From positions 558,001-622,000 of the forward strand of contig NZ_JAHSTU010000002.1 in NCBI RefSeq assembly GCF_019145495.1: a stretch of DNA of 64,000 nucleotides. The letters run 5' to 3'. Below are positions 24,815-36,334 of the stretch, in pieces; positions within the stretch are counted from its first letter, which is position 1, and each line of letters begins with the position of its first letter. The position numbers and the translations under genes are program-made. This stretch comes from Pseudomonas azerbaijanoccidentalis (GTDB lineage Bacteria; Pseudomonadota; Gammaproteobacteria; Pseudomonadales; Pseudomonadaceae). Below the pieces are notes generated by a model. It was given only the letters and a program-made list of their open reading frames with translations. It searched no databases and was not told the DNA's origin.

Positions 24815-24991
24815 ATGCTCAAGCACTTGCTCGCGCCGCTCCTGTTCGCCGTGGTCGTGGCCATCAGCGGGTCGTCCTGCCACGACACTCGCCAGGATGA
24901 ACAGGCGAGTCCGCCCGTCAATGGTGGCAGTGGCAGGATCATCCCTCCCCAGCAACGCATGCCCTCGACCATGCCTCGGCCGAGGATGTAG
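24815..24991 (+). CDS. Small exported protein, possible lipoprotein
   Basis: A 58-residue protein starting MLKHLLAPLLFAVVVAISGSSC, with CGGAGAAC just upstream of the ATG. The hydrophobic leader ending in Cys at residue 22 resembles a lipoprotein signal, though GSSC is a weak lipobox. The rest is short, polar and proline-rich (RIIPPQQRMPSTMPRPRM). It is convergent with the acyl-CoA synthetase gene, 3 bases away. Small exported proteins of this shape are common in Pseudomonas and have no known role. Confidence 0.6.
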   Translation: MLKHLLAPLLFAVVVAISGSSCHDTRQDEQASPPVNGGSGRIIPPQQRMPSTMPRPRM

Positions 24992-24994
24992 CGG

Positions 24995-26638
24995 TCAGTT
25001 GGCTTCGCTTTCGCGGATCAGTTTTTTGTTGATCTTGCCGACGCTGGTCTTGGGGATTTCGGCGACGAATTTGAACTGTTTGGGGATCGCCCATTTGTTG
25101 ATGCGCCCGCCATCGACGAAGGCTTGCAGGTGGGTTTCCAGGATTTTGCGATCGAGGAATTGACCCGGCTCGCTGACGACCATCGCCATCGGGCGTTCGC
25201 CCCATTGTTCGTCGACGATGCCCACCACCGCGACCGACATCACCGCCGGGTGCTGGCTGATCAGGCTTTCCAGTTCCAGGGAGCTGATCCACTCGCCGCC
25301 GGTCTTGATCACGTCCTTGATGCGGTCCTTGATTTCCACGCCGCCCAATTCATCTATCGACGCCATGTCGCCGGTGTGCAGCCAGCCGTTATGCCAGAGT
25401 TCGGCGCCCTTCTCCTTGTCTTTCAAATAACCTTGGGTCAGCCACGGTGCGCGCACCACGATTTCGCCGAGAGATTCGCCGTCGTGAGCAACGTCGTTGC
25501 CTTCGGCGTCGATGATCTTCAGGTCGACCATGGGCACCGTCGTGCCGGTCTTGATGCGGATCGGCAGTTGGGCTTCGGCGGATAGCTTGAGGTCTTCGTC
25601 GCGCAGGTAGGTCAGGCACAGCAACGGGCAGGTTTCCGACATGCCGTAACCGGCGTGTACCACCATGCCTTTGTTGCTGGCTTCATGGGCGATACCGAGG
25701 GTCAGCGCGCTGCCGCCGAGGAGCACTTTCCAGCCGTCGAAACGTGCCTGCTTGCCTTCCTCACAGTTGAGGATCATTTGCAGGATGGTCGGCACACAGT
25801 GCGAGAACGTGACCTTCTCTTCGCGATAGAGGCGCACCAGGCTGTTGGGTTCGTAGCGGCCGGGGTAAACCTGCTTGATGCCCATCAGGGTCGCGACGTA
25901 CGGCACGCCCCACGCATGCACGTGGAACATCGGTGTGATGGGCATGTACACGTCGTCGGAGCGCAGCAGTGGCTGGCCCTGATAAACGCCCAACGTGCCG
26001 ACGGCATTCAGGGTGTGCAGGACCAATTGCCGATGGGTGAAGTACACGCCCTTCGGGTCGCCGGTGGTGCCTGTGGTGTAGAACAGGGTGGCGACCGAGT
26101 TCTCGTCGAAATCAGGGAAGGCGTATTGCTCGGATGCCTCGGACAGCAAATGCTCGTACTCGCCGAGCACCGGCAGTGAAGTGCTGGCCGGCGTTTCGTC
26201 GGTGAGCTGAAGGTAACCTTTGACAGTGGTCAGCCGCCCGTGAATCTGCTCCACCAGCGGCAGGAAATCATCATGCACCAGCACCAGATCATCTTCAGCG
26301 TGGTTCATGGTGTAGAGCACTTGTTCCGGCGACAGGCGAATGTTCACCGTGTGCAGTACCGCGCCGATCATCGGCACGGCGAAGAAGCATTCCAGATAAC
26401 GGTGGCTGTCCCAGTCGAGCAGCGCCACGGTGTCGCCGGCCTTCACGCCGGCCGCCGTCAGCGCGTTGGCCAGACGGCGAATGCGCTTGTTCAGCGTCTG
26501 GTAGCTGTAGCGCAGTTTGTCGGCGTAGACGATTTCCCGACCCGGCTCGTAGCGCACGCCGGACAGCAGCAATTGCTTGATCAGCAGTGGGTAGGCGTAG
26601 GCGCCATCGGCGGGCGGAATTATTTTTGTCGCCATCAT
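24995..26638 (-). CDS. AMP-forming acyl-CoA synthetase, AlkK-like
   Basis: A 547-residue ligase of the ANL superfamily that would activate a medium- or long-chain or unusual acid to its CoA ester. Motifs are YTTGTTGDPKGV (P-loop, near 180), HVHAWGVPY, HAGYGMSETCP (A5), WLHTGDMASID (A7), IKDRIKDVIKTGGEWISS (A8) and the catalytic Lys in KTSVGKINKK (A10). The start is the first of two adjacent ATGs at 26638, with AAGGAA about 8 bases upstream. It is downstream of an acyl-CoA dehydrogenase and an RND-type transporter in a likely single operon. Confidence 0.9.
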   Translation of the reverse strand: MMATKIIPPADGAYAYPLLIKQLLLSGVRYEPGREIVYADKLRYSYQTLNKRIRRLANALTAAGVKAGDTVALLDWDSHRYLECFFAVPMIGAVLHTVNIRLSPEQVLYTMNHAEDDLVLVHDDFLPLVEQIHGRLTTVKGYLQLTDETPASTSLPVLGEYEHLLSEASEQYAFPDFDENSVATLFYTTGTTGDPKGVYFTHRQLVLHTLNAVGTLGVYQGQPLLRSDDVYMPITPMFHVHAWGVPYVATLMGIKQVYPGRYEPNSLVRLYREEKVTFSHCVPTILQMILNCEEGKQARFDGWKVLLGGSALTLGIAHEASNKGMVVHAGYGMSETCPLLCLTYLRDEDLKLSAEAQLPIRIKTGTTVPMVDLKIIDAEGNDVAHDGESLGEIVVRAPWLTQGYLKDKEKGAELWHNGWLHTGDMASIDELGGVEIKDRIKDVIKTGGEWISSLELESLISQHPAVMSVAVVGIVDEQWGERPMAMVVSEPGQFLDRKILETHLQAFVDGGRINKWAIPKQFKFVAEIPKTSVGKINKKLIRESEAN

Positions 26639-26657
26639 GTTGGGGTTCCTTGTCCTT

Positions 26658-28436
<1,779 letters not shown>

Positions 28437-28443
28437 TGTTGGC

Positions 28444-30963
28444 TTACTCGGAAGTGGTCAGGGCATGCGGCACGCCCGGACGTTCAGTGGATTCGGTGGT
28501 TTCGGCCTGCATGACGGGCGCGGTTTGCGGCACCCGTTCACGCAGCAGGAAGTACGACAGGGCCGGGATCAGAATCAGCGCGCCGAGCATGTTCCACAGG
28601 AACATGAAGGTCAGCAGGATGCCCATGTCGGCCTGGAACTTGATCGGCGACCAGACCCAGCACACCACGCCCGCCGCGAGGGTGATGCCCACCAACCCGA
28701 CCACCCGGCCGGTGAACGACACGGCATTGCGGTAAGCCTGGGACAGCGGCAAGCCCTGACGCTGGAAGTGCAATTGCACGCTGAGCAGGTACAAGGCGTA
28801 GTCGACGCCGATGCCCACGCCGAGGGCGATCACCGGCAACGTCGCGACTTTGACGCCGATGCCCATGGCGACCATCAGCGCTTCGCAGAGAATCGAAGTC
28901 AGCACCAGCGGCAACAGCGCCACCAGCGTGGCGCGCCAGCTGCGGAAGGTGATCAGGCAAAACAGCGTCACCGCCGCATAGACGTACAGCAGCATGGTGC
29001 GATTGGCTTCGCGCACGACGATGTTGGTCGCCGCCTCGATGCCCGCCGTGCCGGCCGCCAACAGGAACTGGCGATCCTCGGTGCTGTTTTCCTTGGCGAA
29101 CTTGTCGGCAATCGCCACCACCGCGTCCAGCGTTTCGGCCTTGTGGTCCTTGAGGAAGGTGATCACCGGCATCAGCGAGCAGTTGTTGTTGAACAGCTCC
29201 GGCGAGTTGACCGAGGCTTGCTGCGCGGCGTAATTGAGTACGTCCTGGTTGCGCTGGATGCTGTTGAGCTTGGGGTTGCCTTCGTAGGTACCGGCCGTGA
29301 TCTGCCGCACGGCGTTGACCAGCGAGGTGGTCGCCTGCACGCCCGGATACTGTTGCAGTTCCCAGGCCAGACGATCGGCGAGCACCAGCGTTTTATAGTT
29401 GAGGCAGCCTTCCGGCGCGGTCTTGATCATCACCGCGAACAGGTCGCTCGACAGCGCGTAATGCTGGGTGATGTAGGCGTTGTCGCGGTTGTAGCGCGAG
29501 TCGGCGCGCAGTTCCGGCGCACCGCTTTCCAGGTCGCCGATTTTCAGGTTGAGGCTGACCATGAAACCGCCGACGCCCATCAGCACCGCGACCAATACCG
29601 CGCCGGTCGCCCACTTGGCAGTGGTGAAGCGGTCGAGCAGATCCCACAAGCGTCCGAAGCCTTTATGCTTTTCGGCACGGGTGTCGATTTTCAGTGCGCG
29701 CTCGGCAGCCTTGGCGCCAACACCGACGTACGACAATGCCACCGGCATCAACAACAGCGAGGTGAAGATCAGCACCGCGACGCCGATGCTGGCGGTGATC
29801 GCCAAGTCCTGGATCACCGGAATGTCGATCAGCATCAACACCGCAAAACCCACGGCATCGGCCAGCAACGCGGTGACGCCAGCAATGAACAAACGGCGGA
29901 AGGTGTAGCGCGCGGCGATTAGTTTGTGGGTGCCGCGGGCGATGTCCTGCATGATGCCGTTCATCTTCTGCGCGGCGTGGGACACGCCGATGGCGAAGAT
30001 CAAAAACGGCACCAGCACCGAGTACGGATCGATGGCGTAACCCAGCCAGGCGACGATGCCCAGTTGCCAGACCACCGCGATCAGCGAGCAGCCGACCACC
30101 AGCAATGTGCTGCGTACGCAGCGGGTGTAGGCGTAGATGATTGCCAGCGAAGTGATCACCGCCAGGCCGAAAAACATCATCACTTGAATCAGGCCGTCGA
30201 TCAGGTCGCCCATCAGTTTGGCGAAGCCGATCACCCGCACCTTGTACTGGCCCTTGCCCTCTTCCCAGGTCTTGCGCGCGGCGCTGTCACCGGCGAATTC
30301 GATCTTGTCGCGCAACTGCTCTTCGAGCATCTGCGAGAAAGCGTGGTAGTTGATGGGTTGGCCACCGGCGGCGGCTTTGTCCAGCAGTGGCACGATCAGC
30401 ATGGTCGATTTGAAGTCGCTGGCCACCAGGCTGCCGACCAATCCGGCACGGGAGATGTTCTGGCGCAGTTGCTCTATTTGCTCAGGTTGCCCCGAATAGG
30501 TGTCGGGCATCACCGGGCCACCCTGGAAGCCTTCCTCGGTGACTTCGGTCCAGCGTACGGCCGGGCTCCACAGCGATTTCATCCATGCGCGGTCGACGCC
30601 TTCGGTGAGGAACAGTTGATCGTTGACCTGTTTGAGCACGTCGAGGTAAGCCGGGTCGAAAATATCGCCTTGGGTGTTCTCGACCACCACGCGCACTGAG
30701 TTGCCCAAGCCCCGCAGCGACTGGCGGTTTTCCAGGAAGTTCTGGATGTAGGGCTGGCTCTGCGGGATCATTTTTTCGAAGCTGGGGCGCAGCTCAAGGC
30801 GCGTCACGGCCATGAAGCCCAGCACCACGGTCGCCAGCGCCATCAGCAGCATGAACAGCGGGCGGTAGATGAACACCAGTCGTTCGAGGAGGTTGCCGGA
30901 GTGCTGGTCGAAATCGCGCAGCTCGCGGATCACCGGCATGGCGTCTTGTTTGATATTGCCCAT
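28444..30963 (-). CDS. RND-superfamily (MMPL-type) transporter
   Basis: An 839-residue membrane protein with a duplicated RND layout: one membrane segment near residue 40, a large periplasmic domain (about 60-270), a block of five hydrophobic segments (near 275-450), a second periplasmic domain and a second membrane block (near 680-810). The pattern KMIPQSQPYIQNF is typical of predicted RND exporters of the hydrophobe/lipid class (MMPL, COG1033-like). It lies between an acyl-CoA dehydrogenase and a YCF48-like gene. Movement of a hydrophobic or acyl substrate across the envelope is inferred. Confidence 0.87.
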   Translation of the reverse strand: MGNIKQDAMPVIRELRDFDQHSGNLLERLVFIYRPLFMLLMALATVVLGFMAVTRLELRPSFEKMIPQSQPYIQNFLENRQSLRGLGNSVRVVVENTQGDIFDPAYLDVLKQVNDQLFLTEGVDRAWMKSLWSPAVRWTEVTEEGFQGGPVMPDTYSGQPEQIEQLRQNISRAGLVGSLVASDFKSTMLIVPLLDKAAAGGQPINYHAFSQMLEEQLRDKIEFAGDSAARKTWEEGKGQYKVRVIGFAKLMGDLIDGLIQVMMFFGLAVITSLAIIYAYTRCVRSTLLVVGCSLIAVVWQLGIVAWLGYAIDPYSVLVPFLIFAIGVSHAAQKMNGIMQDIARGTHKLIAARYTFRRLFIAGVTALLADAVGFAVLMLIDIPVIQDLAITASIGVAVLIFTSLLLMPVALSYVGVGAKAAERALKIDTRAEKHKGFGRLWDLLDRFTTAKWATGAVLVAVLMGVGGFMVSLNLKIGDLESGAPELRADSRYNRDNAYITQHYALSSDLFAVMIKTAPEGCLNYKTLVLADRLAWELQQYPGVQATTSLVNAVRQITAGTYEGNPKLNSIQRNQDVLNYAAQQASVNSPELFNNNCSLMPVITFLKDHKAETLDAVVAIADKFAKENSTEDRQFLLAAGTAGIEAATNIVVREANRTMLLYVYAAVTLFCLITFRSWRATLVALLPLVLTSILCEALMVAMGIGVKVATLPVIALGVGIGVDYALYLLSVQLHFQRQGLPLSQAYRNAVSFTGRVVGLVGITLAAGVVCWVWSPIKFQADMGILLTFMFLWNMLGALILIPALSYFLLRERVPQTAPVMQAETTESTERPGVPHALTTSE

Positions 30964-30979
30964 GTCTGGGTTCTCGCTC

Positions 30980-32056
30980 TTAGGGTTCGAGGGCTAGCGT
31001 CTGGGCGCCACGGCTGCCCGCGACCACCAACGCGCCAGCGGCGGACAGGGTGGCAGCGGAAACCGGTGTCCGTGCGGGCTTCTGCACCAGATGCAATTGC
31101 GCGCCAGTGCCCTGGCTGACCAGCATCTGCCCACCCTGAGTGAACAAGCGGTAATTGCCGGCGGCATCGATCAGGCCTGCGGTGACGCTGACGTGCAGGC
31201 CGGTCTCCAGCGCAGTCCAGTGCTGTCCGCCATCGATGCTGCGCAACACGTTGCCGCGCAGGCCGTAGACCAGCACTTCGCCGGGCTTGCCGAGCACGCC
31301 GAAAAAGCTGCCCTGATAAGGCGTCGGCACGGCGGTGAAGCGTTGGCTGTTGTCATCCCATTTGAGCAACAGGCCTTGCTCGCCAGCGATGTATAAGGCG
31401 TCGCCCGTGAAGGCGATGGCCTTGAGGTGGAAACCCTGGGGGTTGTCGGTGCGGTCCTGGTAAGGCGTCCAGTTTCGGCCACCGTCTTCGGTGCGCAGGA
31501 TCAGGTTGAACACGCCGACCACATAGCCCACTTTGTCGTTGGCGAACCAGACGTCGAGCAACGGTTTGTCCGCGCCCTGTTCGGCGAGTCGTTGGCCTTC
31601 CATGGCCAACTGGGGCCATTGCTCATTGCCCGGCTGGGCGTTGGCCAGCTCGGTGTAATGCTTGGCCAGCAACGCGCCGATCTGGCGGCCGTCGAGTTGC
31701 TTTTGCCAGGTCGCGCCGGCGTCGCTGCTGTGCAGCACGACGCCGTCATTGCCCACCGCCCAGCCCTGGGTGGCGGTCGGAAAATTTACTGCCGTGAGGT
31801 CGGCACTGGCCGGCACGGCGGCCTGCTGCCAATGCTTGCCCGAATCATCGGAGAACAGAATATGGCCGCGCTGGCCGACGGCGATCACGCGCTCACCGGC
31901 GCGGGCCATGCCGGATAACGGGCTGTTGATGGCCAAGGCACTGGCTTTGGCGGGCAAGTCCAGCACATCGACATAATCGGTCGCGTGGCTAACGCCCTGC
32001 ATGATGCCGAGCACAACGCCGAGCGCCAGCTGCAAACAATTTTTATACGAACACAT
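30980..32056 (-). CDS. YCF48/BNR-type beta-propeller, exported
   Basis: A 358-residue protein with an N-terminal signal sequence (LQLALGVVLGIMQGVSHATD) and repeats of the pattern S-D-x-G-x-x-W (FSDDSGKHWQQ, HSSDAGATWQKQ, RTEDGGRNWTPY, RSIDGGQHWTAL), the BNR/YCF48 propeller family. Each repeat sits about 45-100 residues apart, as in photosystem assembly-factor-like proteins. Homologues accompany RND/MMPL and DUF1302/DUF1329 genes in Pseudomonas. The ATG at 32056 is preferred because earlier codons read as noncoding. A periplasmic accessory of the transporter is the likely role. Confidence 0.82.
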   Translation of the reverse strand: MCSYKNCLQLALGVVLGIMQGVSHATDYVDVLDLPAKASALAINSPLSGMARAGERVIAVGQRGHILFSDDSGKHWQQAAVPASADLTAVNFPTATQGWAVGNDGVVLHSSDAGATWQKQLDGRQIGALLAKHYTELANAQPGNEQWPQLAMEGQRLAEQGADKPLLDVWFANDKVGYVVGVFNLILRTEDGGRNWTPYQDRTDNPQGFHLKAIAFTGDALYIAGEQGLLLKWDDNSQRFTAVPTPYQGSFFGVLGKPGEVLVYGLRGNVLRSIDGGQHWTALETGLHVSVTAGLIDAAGNYRLFTQGGQMLVSQGTGAQLHLVQKPARTPVSAATLSAAGALVVAGSRGAQTLALEP

Positions 32057-32119
32057 ACCGCGTCCTCTTCGGAAAACCGCGCCGGGACACACGTCCGTGT
32101 GCCTGACGTTCATGCCGTC

Positions 32120-32220
32120 TGTGGGAGCGAGCCTGCTCGCGATGGTCGTCAACGATGACGCGGGGCGTCTGGTTCCCCGCGGTGTTCTTGAGTCCATCGC
32201 GAGCAGGCTCGCTCCCACAG
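32120..32220. repeat. Inverted pair of REP elements
   Basis: TGTGGGAGCGAGCCTGCTCG (from about 32120) and its inverse CGAGCAGGCTCGCTCCCACA (to 32220) are separated by about 40 bases, between the YCF48-like gene and the DUF1329 gene. The pair may set different RNA levels for the upstream and downstream genes. Confidence 0.85.
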
Positions 32221-32231
32221 TGGATCGTGGC

Positions 32232-33590
32232 TTAGCGAATACCGGCGCCGGCCAGGGACTCCGACGACCACTGCGCCTTGGAGAGCGGATCGATGTACTT
32301 GATGCCGCCATACGGGCCGACGACGCCGTTGATGCTGTACGAGCCACCGACCAGGTCGTAGATCATGAAGGGCGTGGAGTCCGGCACTTGCTTGTCGTAG
32401 CTCTGGCTGAGGAAGGCGAAGGAGCCGCGATAGAGCTGACCACGTGCGTCGTATTGATCCGAGGCCAGAGCGGTCCAGCTGTCTTCGTCGAGGTAGAAGC
32501 GGCGCTTGGCGTAGATGTGGCGAGCGCCGGCCTTGAGGGTGCCTTCGACGACCCAGACGCGGTGTTTTTCCCAACGTACGAAGTCCGGTGCCAGGTGATT
32601 GGCGCTGGTCAGCGATTTAGGGTCCTGGGCGTAGGTCAGCTTGTAGGTGTTGTAGGGCACGATCATTTCCTGCTTGCCCACCAGCTTCCAGTCGTAGCGG
32701 TCCAGCGCACCGTTGAACACGAACACGTCATCGTAGGTGCCCGCACCGGCAGTGCCCGGGTTCGGCGTGTCGTAGGCCAGGTTCGGAGCCAGTTTCACCC
32801 GGCGCTGGCCCGGCAGGTACTGCCAGGCGCGACGTGGCTGTTGCAGCGGGTTGGCCGCGTCCTTGAGCATGATCGCTTCACCGGCCCGGCGTGCAGGACC
32901 GGTGTAGGACAGCTTCATCTGGTAGTACACGTCGGCGCTGCTGATCGGCTGCGTCAGGTTTTCGTAGATCGGGTACGAAATGAACGCCTGCCCGGTGATC
33001 GCCAGGCTTGGCACACCGGCCGAGTCAACGTTCCACGAGTCGTACTTGGAACTGATGCTCACACCTTGATAACGCAGCAGGAAGTTCCACATCGCTTCGT
33101 TGCCCGACTGCGGGATCGGGAACGGAATGCCTGGCAGCACGTTGTCGATGGCCAGGCCACCTTCCAGGGACTTGGCACCGCTGGCGTTCTTCACGCCGTT
33201 ATCCAGGATGGCCTGGGGCAGCGAGACGGTGCGGTGCGTCGGGAATACGTCAACACGGAACGTCGGGAAACGCTTGGCCAGTTCCACCGTGGTGGCGCTG
33301 AGCAGGTTCTTGTACTGGTCGACGTTTTTGCCGTCGATCACCAGCAGCGGTTTTTCATTGGCAAACGGGTCCGGGCGCATGCTGTCACCGGACTTGAAAC
33401 TGGCTGGCGGGGTGGTCAAGCCACCGTTGTAGGCCGGAATGGAACCATCAGCGTTCCCGGCTTTTTCGGCGCCTACCTGGGTCAGGCTGCTACCCAGTTT
33501 GGCGGCGTCCTGCGTTGAAACAGCGGCCTGTGCCTGCGCGGCAAGGACCAAGGCCAGCGAAGCGGCCAACACGGTTTGTACAAATTTCAT
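32232..33590 (-). CDS. DUF1329 protein (LolA-like fold family)
   Basis: A 452-residue exported protein with a clear signal peptide (MKFVQTVLAASLALVLAAQAQA). The mature part contains features of the DUF1329 family: GLTTPP near 55, PFPIPQSGNEAMWN near 155, RRAWQYLPGQRRV near 255, and YAKRRFYLDEDSW near 370. DUF1329 proteins are predicted outer-membrane-associated factors related to lipoprotein carriers. It is adjacent to a DUF1302 gene, the standard pairing in Pseudomonas, and likely works with it in handling a hydrophobic substrate at the outer membrane. Confidence 0.9.
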   Translation of the reverse strand: MKFVQTVLAASLALVLAAQAQAAVSTQDAAKLGSSLTQVGAEKAGNADGSIPAYNGGLTTPPASFKSGDSMRPDPFANEKPLLVIDGKNVDQYKNLLSATTVELAKRFPTFRVDVFPTHRTVSLPQAILDNGVKNASGAKSLEGGLAIDNVLPGIPFPIPQSGNEAMWNFLLRYQGVSISSKYDSWNVDSAGVPSLAITGQAFISYPIYENLTQPISSADVYYQMKLSYTGPARRAGEAIMLKDAANPLQQPRRAWQYLPGQRRVKLAPNLAYDTPNPGTAGAGTYDDVFVFNGALDRYDWKLVGKQEMIVPYNTYKLTYAQDPKSLTSANHLAPDFVRWEKHRVWVVEGTLKAGARHIYAKRRFYLDEDSWTALASDQYDARGQLYRGSFAFLSQSYDKQVPDSTPFMIYDLVGGSYSINGVVGPYGGIKYIDPLSKAQWSSESLAGAGIR

Positions 33591-33631
33591 GTTGTTATTC
33601 TCCTGCTTGCATTGAGCAAATCAGTGGTGAA

Positions 33632-35635
33632 TCAAAAAGTGGTTTTCATCGTCAGGTACACGGCGCCACGGTCCTCAGTCGTTGCACCACCACCGGAGAA
33701 GGCCGAGTAGCCACCGGCATAGCAGGCGTAGTTTTCGTTGCCGCTGAAGGCGTTCGGCGTGGAGCCGTCGCCACCGGTCGGGCCGGTGCTGGTGCCGCTG
33801 ACGTTGCACTTGTCGGTCTTGCCGAAGGAGTCCACGTACTTCAGGTCGACAAAGTATTTGTTGTACACAACGGCACCGAGGCCGATGGCATAGTTACCGG
33901 TGTCTTTGGCACCGCCACCGGAGACCGGTGACACACCATCGAGACCGACATTGACGGACATCGGCGCGTTGAGGTCGATACCGGGGAACACCTGGTACCA
34001 GGTTGGTGTGAAGTTGACCGCGATGCCCCAGTTGTCCCGGGTCGGCGCGTCGATGCCGCGATAGCTGTCCTTGCCTTTGTAGAGCGCCTCGTTCTTGCTA
34101 TCGAGCTTGAGCAGGTTGCTGTAGTACAGCTCGCCCAGCAGGGTCGCGGCGTCGAACAGCGGCGTATCGGCAATGGTCATCAAGCCATTGACCGTCCAGT
34201 GCAAGGTGTCGCCGGTGGCGGCCATGCTGTCGCCCTTTTCCGGGGTGTCGTAAATCACACCGGTGGCGGCGGTACGTGCTGGCAGCAGACCAAGGCCCTG
34301 GCCCAAACCACGTGGACTGGAACTGCTGACAATCGCCGGGATACTGGCCAGCGGCATGTTGTGACGGATGTTCAGGTCCGACCCGACGCTGACACCGCCG
34401 ACGTCCTTGGACAGACTCAGGCCGAAGACTTGAATGTTGTCGGCGTAGGCCAGTTGATAGGTCGCGGTGCTCAGGGAGTTGAGCGTGTTGACCACCGGCG
34501 CAATCGGCCCCACTGGCGCGGAGCCGTTGGGGTTGGCCGAGGTCAGGCCACGGGCATCGAGCCAGGCTTGCGGCAGGATTTCCGACGTCTCGCGGTAGTA
34601 AACGCCGAGGGTGCCGTCCAGCCACGCGGGCGACCACTTGGCCATGATGCCCCAATCGCCGCGCTTGTCCGGCGTCAGGTCATGACCACGACGCACGTTG
34701 GTCAAGCCGTTGCACGGCGCCAGACCACAGCCCAGCGGGCTGCCCGGCACCACGGCGTTGGTGTTGCCGAGCAGGAACGACTGCGCACCGAAACCGACCA
34801 GGTCGGAACCACCGTAATAGGTGCCCGCTTCCGGCAGACGCGCTTCGTCCCAATCGAGGAAGTACTGCGCGCCGACGGTCAATTCCGGGTTGACGGTGAA
34901 CGACATCGACAATTGGTTACGCGGGACGAACAATTCCTTGGCTTCGGTACCCGGCGACGCGGCGAGTTTGGCCAGGTCGAGGCCGGACTGGCCGTAGCTG
35001 ACCGAGTGCACCGGGTTGAGAATGGTCTCGCCCCAGAACACGTTGTGCTGGCCGGCCTTGACGCTGAGGATCGATTCTTCGCCAATCTCGGTGCTGTAGA
35101 ACACGAAGGCGTCGAGGATTTCGCCGGACGGGCCGGTGTAGTAGCGCTGGGCGTAGTTGCTCAGGTGCGGACTGCCGGTGCCGACGTTGTCATTAGTGAC
35201 GCCCGCCAGACGCGGGTCGTTGGCGATCAGGCCCGAGGTCGAACCGTTGCCGTTGACGAACGGGTTGGAGTTGGAGCCGGCATTCTCGTAAGCCTTGTCG
35301 TACCAGCTGGCGGCGCTGACGCGAAAGCCCATGTGGTTCTGGTAGACCACGTCCATCTCGGTCAGCAGGTCGACGCGGTTGGTGATGTTGGTACCGGCCT
35401 TGCGAAAGTTGTAATCGCCATCGTTGTTGTTCGGCGTGGCCAACATGCGTTTGTCGGCGCTTTCGGTGCGTACGCCATAGTTGTACTTGACGGTGTTATC
35501 CAGGCGAACGGTCCAGTCCGGGTTACCCGTCTCGATCTCCGCCGCATGGGCCATCGGCACCGTTGCCGCGAGAATGGCCGAGGCCAGCAAGGTGTAGCGT
35601 GAAGCGGTGAACCCGTGACTCTTGTTGTTGTGCAT
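33632..35635 (-). CDS. DUF1302 outer-membrane protein
   Basis: A 667-residue protein with a signal peptide (LLASAILAATVPMAHAAE) and a beta-rich body ending in an aromatic residue (YLTMKTTF), consistent with an outer-membrane barrel. The start of the mature protein (IETGNPDWTVRLDNTVKYNYGVR) and GQHNVFWGETILNP near 215 match the DUF1302 family. It is the first gene of the set DUF1302-DUF1329-YCF48-RND-acyl-CoA dehydrogenase-acyl-CoA synthetase. A role as a porin for hydrophobic molecules is proposed for such proteins; the substrate here is unknown. Confidence 0.9.
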   Translation of the reverse strand: MHNNKSHGFTASRYTLLASAILAATVPMAHAAEIETGNPDWTVRLDNTVKYNYGVRTESADKRMLATPNNNDGDYNFRKAGTNITNRVDLLTEMDVVYQNHMGFRVSAASWYDKAYENAGSNSNPFVNGNGSTSGLIANDPRLAGVTNDNVGTGSPHLSNYAQRYYTGPSGEILDAFVFYSTEIGEESILSVKAGQHNVFWGETILNPVHSVSYGQSGLDLAKLAASPGTEAKELFVPRNQLSMSFTVNPELTVGAQYFLDWDEARLPEAGTYYGGSDLVGFGAQSFLLGNTNAVVPGSPLGCGLAPCNGLTNVRRGHDLTPDKRGDWGIMAKWSPAWLDGTLGVYYRETSEILPQAWLDARGLTSANPNGSAPVGPIAPVVNTLNSLSTATYQLAYADNIQVFGLSLSKDVGGVSVGSDLNIRHNMPLASIPAIVSSSSPRGLGQGLGLLPARTAATGVIYDTPEKGDSMAATGDTLHWTVNGLMTIADTPLFDAATLLGELYYSNLLKLDSKNEALYKGKDSYRGIDAPTRDNWGIAVNFTPTWYQVFPGIDLNAPMSVNVGLDGVSPVSGGGAKDTGNYAIGLGAVVYNKYFVDLKYVDSFGKTDKCNVSGTSTGPTGGDGSTPNAFSGNENYACYAGGYSAFSGGGATTEDRGAVYLTMKTTF

Positions 35636-35758
35636 TGCGTTGTCTCCGCCTTTTTGTATTTGTTTTAAGCGCAGCCGCCCTCTCGCAGACCTCTTCGGGT
35701 CAACGTTTCAGGAGTGAGGGCAAATACCGGTTGGCGTAATGCCAGTCCGGTTCCTGTA

Positions 35759-36334
35759 TTAGCGGTCCAGCTGCAGGATCAGCGCCTCGGCTTGCGCCCA
35801 GTGGCCAAATCCTGCGGCCGGATTGAGATGGCCGACATCGCCCAGATCGAGCAATTCGGCGCCCCAGTTTTCAGCCATGCGAGACACGGCTGAAAGACTG
35901 GCCAGGTGATCGTTGGTGCTACCGGCCACGATGCTGCGAAAGGGCAGCGGACCTTGTGGCAGCGGGTTCCAGCCCTGACTGCGCAGGGTTTCGGACGATG
36001 GATAGTTTGACGGCCAGACCGCATCGAGATCCGGTGGCGCGGCCAGCAAAGCGCCCTTGATCGGACGGCTGAACTGCGCCGCCCAGTGCGCGACCATCAA
36101 CACGCCTGCGCTGTGGGCCACCAGAATCACCGGCCCGTCGATCTGCTCAAGTTCGTGCTGGATCGCCCGAACGCGAGCGGCGCAGTCGAGCTTGTCGGTT
36201 TCCAGTGGCGGGACACTGCGCACCTTGGCGAGCCTGGTTTCAAGCAGCGTTTGCCAATGCTCGGCAACGTGCTCGCGCAGGCCCGGTACGATCAAAACAG
36301 TGGCGGCAGTTTGCAATTTGTCCACGGTTAACAC
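35759..36334 (-). CDS. RBBP9/YdeN-type serine hydrolase
   Basis: A 191-residue alpha/beta hydrolase of the small RBBP9/YdeN family. The nucleophile elbow is AHSAG (Ser near 76), the acid appears in GSTNDHLAS (Asp near 140), and the His in DVGHLNPAAGFG (near 167). The frame starts at a GTG at 36334; a second GTG three codons later is an alternative. No signal peptide, so it is cytoplasmic. It lies 120 bases downstream of the DUF1302 gene's start region on the same strand and may be independent of that operon. Substrate unknown. Confidence 0.87.
   Translation of the reverse strand: MLTVDKLQTAATVLIVPGLREHVAEHWQTLLETRLAKVRSVPPLETDKLDCAARVRAIQHELEQIDGPVILVAHSAGVLMVAHWAAQFSRPIKGALLAAPPDLDAVWPSNYPSSETLRSQGWNPLPQGPLPFRSIVAGSTNDHLASLSAVSRMAENWGAELLDLGDVGHLNPAAGFGHWAQAEALILQLDR

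Noticed and set aside
28465..29922. Long plus-strand frame antisense to the RND transporter gene
   Set aside because: His- and Arg-rich shadow translation of a GC-rich gene; no domain or ribosome site.
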